A stretch of 64,000 nt of DNA from Xanthomonas campestris pv. phormiicola (lineage in GTDB: Bacteria; Pseudomonadota; Gammaproteobacteria; Xanthomonadales; Xanthomonadaceae). The translations under genes were made by a program, and so were the position numbers. Under the pieces are notes generated by a model, which saw only the letters and a list, made by a program, of their open reading frames with translations, did no database searches and was not told the origin of the DNA. Positions within the stretch are counted from its first letter, which is position 1, and every line of letters starts with the position of its first letter. This document shows positions 63,522 through 64,000 of the stretch, in pieces. The stretch lies in assembly GCA_025666215.1 (NCBI GenBank), contig CP102593.1, forward strand, positions 62,001 to 126,000. The letters run 5' to 3'.

Positions 63522-64000
63522 TGCCGCGTCTGCTCGCCTTGCAGCAGGCTGTGGCGCCGCCCGTACAGCAGGTAGGCGACCACGCCGATCGCGTTCCACA
63601 ACGCGAACCACTTCTGCGTGGTGTGCGGCAGGCTCCAGAACAGGTACAGGCAGCCGCCGATCGCCAGCGGGGCGACCACCCAGGCCAGCGGCGTGCGGAA
63701 CTTGCGCTCGCGGCCGGGCTCGCGCACGCGCAGCACCAGCAGGCACGCGGCCACCGCGATGAACGCGGCCAGGGTGCCGGCGTTGGCCAGCGCGGCGATT
63801 TCGTCCAGCCGCGCCACGCCGGCCAGCGCCGCGACCAAAATCGCGGTGAACAGCGTGGTCGCCACCGGCGTGCCGGTGCGCGCGCTGACCTTGGACAGGC
63901 CGCGCGGCAGCAGCCCGTCGCGCGACATCACGAAGAAGATCCGGCTCTGTCCGTACAGGAACGCCAGCAGCACCGTCGGCAGCGCGATCACCGCCGCCGC
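63518..64000 (-). CDS. APC-family amino-acid permease, 3' part only
   Basis: The frame is open to the window edge, so the gene continues beyond 64000. The visible 160 residues are the C-terminal third of an APC-superfamily permease: LLAFLYGQSRIFFVMSRDGLLPRGLSKVSARTGTPVATTL is the conserved helix-8 to 9 region, followed by FIAVAACLLVLRVREPGRERKFRTPL and two last helices (VVAPLAIGGCLYLFWSLP, FALWNAIGVVAYLLYGRR). It is of the cationic/YfnA-like type. It is coupled to the DUF6882 gene. Confidence 0.93.
   Translation of the reverse strand, partial: AAAVIALPTVLLAFLYGQSRIFFVMSRDGLLPRGLSKVSARTGTPVATTLFTAILVAALAGVARLDEIAALANAGTLAAFIAVAACLLVLRVREPGRERKFRTPLAWVVAPLAIGGCLYLFWSLPHTTQKWFALWNAIGVVAYLLYGRRHSLLQGEQTRQ

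Overview
The window looks like a Xanthomonas chromosome (Xanthomonadaceae), probably one of the early-branching sacchari/albilineans/translucens-type lineages. The clade placement is inference. Supporting signs are the very high GC with strong third-position bias, three large TonB-dependent receptors, a SapC / cupin-like / flavin-halogenase carbohydrate module, a broken effector carrying the Xanthomonas VirB-interacting C-terminal domain (XVIPCD), a manganese (yybP-ykoY) riboswitch in front of a TerC protein, and the hairpin repeats GTGGGAGCGACTTCAGTCGC and CCCTCACCCCAACCCCTCTC typical of Xanthomonas intergenic DNA.

Layout. 1-10 kb is an accessory patchwork: the tail of an Imm10-type immunity gene, small unknown and membrane proteins, a complete IS4-family element (3449-4795), a GT-C glycosyltransferase, and a 399-nt fragment of the same IS in opposite orientation that cuts an MFS gene, which is also frameshifted. 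10-17.6 kb is iron/TonB territory: an isolated receptor, a REP pair split by a 98-bp MITE, then a receptor-DUF3325-DUF3649-PepSY operon. 17.8-19 kb holds a membrane GGDEF protein with a destroyed signature. 19.3-33.1 kb is a pectin / uronate utilisation block: two secreted esterases on the minus strand, then a hydratase, a three-part TRAP transporter, a GH43 enzyme and a LacI regulator, then kduI, kduD, an RpiB-type isomerase and a rhamnogalacturonan-acetylesterase-like protein fused to a cupin. An identical 19-nt site lies in the promoters of the hydratase operon and of kduI, and is the likely operator of the LacI protein.

33.3-49.7 kb is mostly housekeeping and envelope: a class C-type serine hydrolase, a three-lipoprotein CsgG / DUF4810 / DUF799 operon, phhA with a divergent Lrp regulator, a type IV secretion effector/immunity pair whose effector has two amber stops, a patatin lipoprotein, an AIM24 protein, tandem class A acid phosphatases, a rhomboid protease, riboswitch-controlled TerC, and rlmI. 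50.4-57.1 kb is the carbohydrate module (receptor, SapC, JmjC-like cupin, tryptophan-halogenase family), preceded by two LacI-type palindromes. The window ends with a dipeptidase, glycerate kinase, DUF2628 protein, MFS exporter, a ribbon-helix-helix / ParE toxin-antitoxin pair, a DUF6882 protein and the 3' part of an amino-acid permease.

No tRNA, rRNA or CRISPR array was recognised. All domain calls are from reading the sequence, not from searches.
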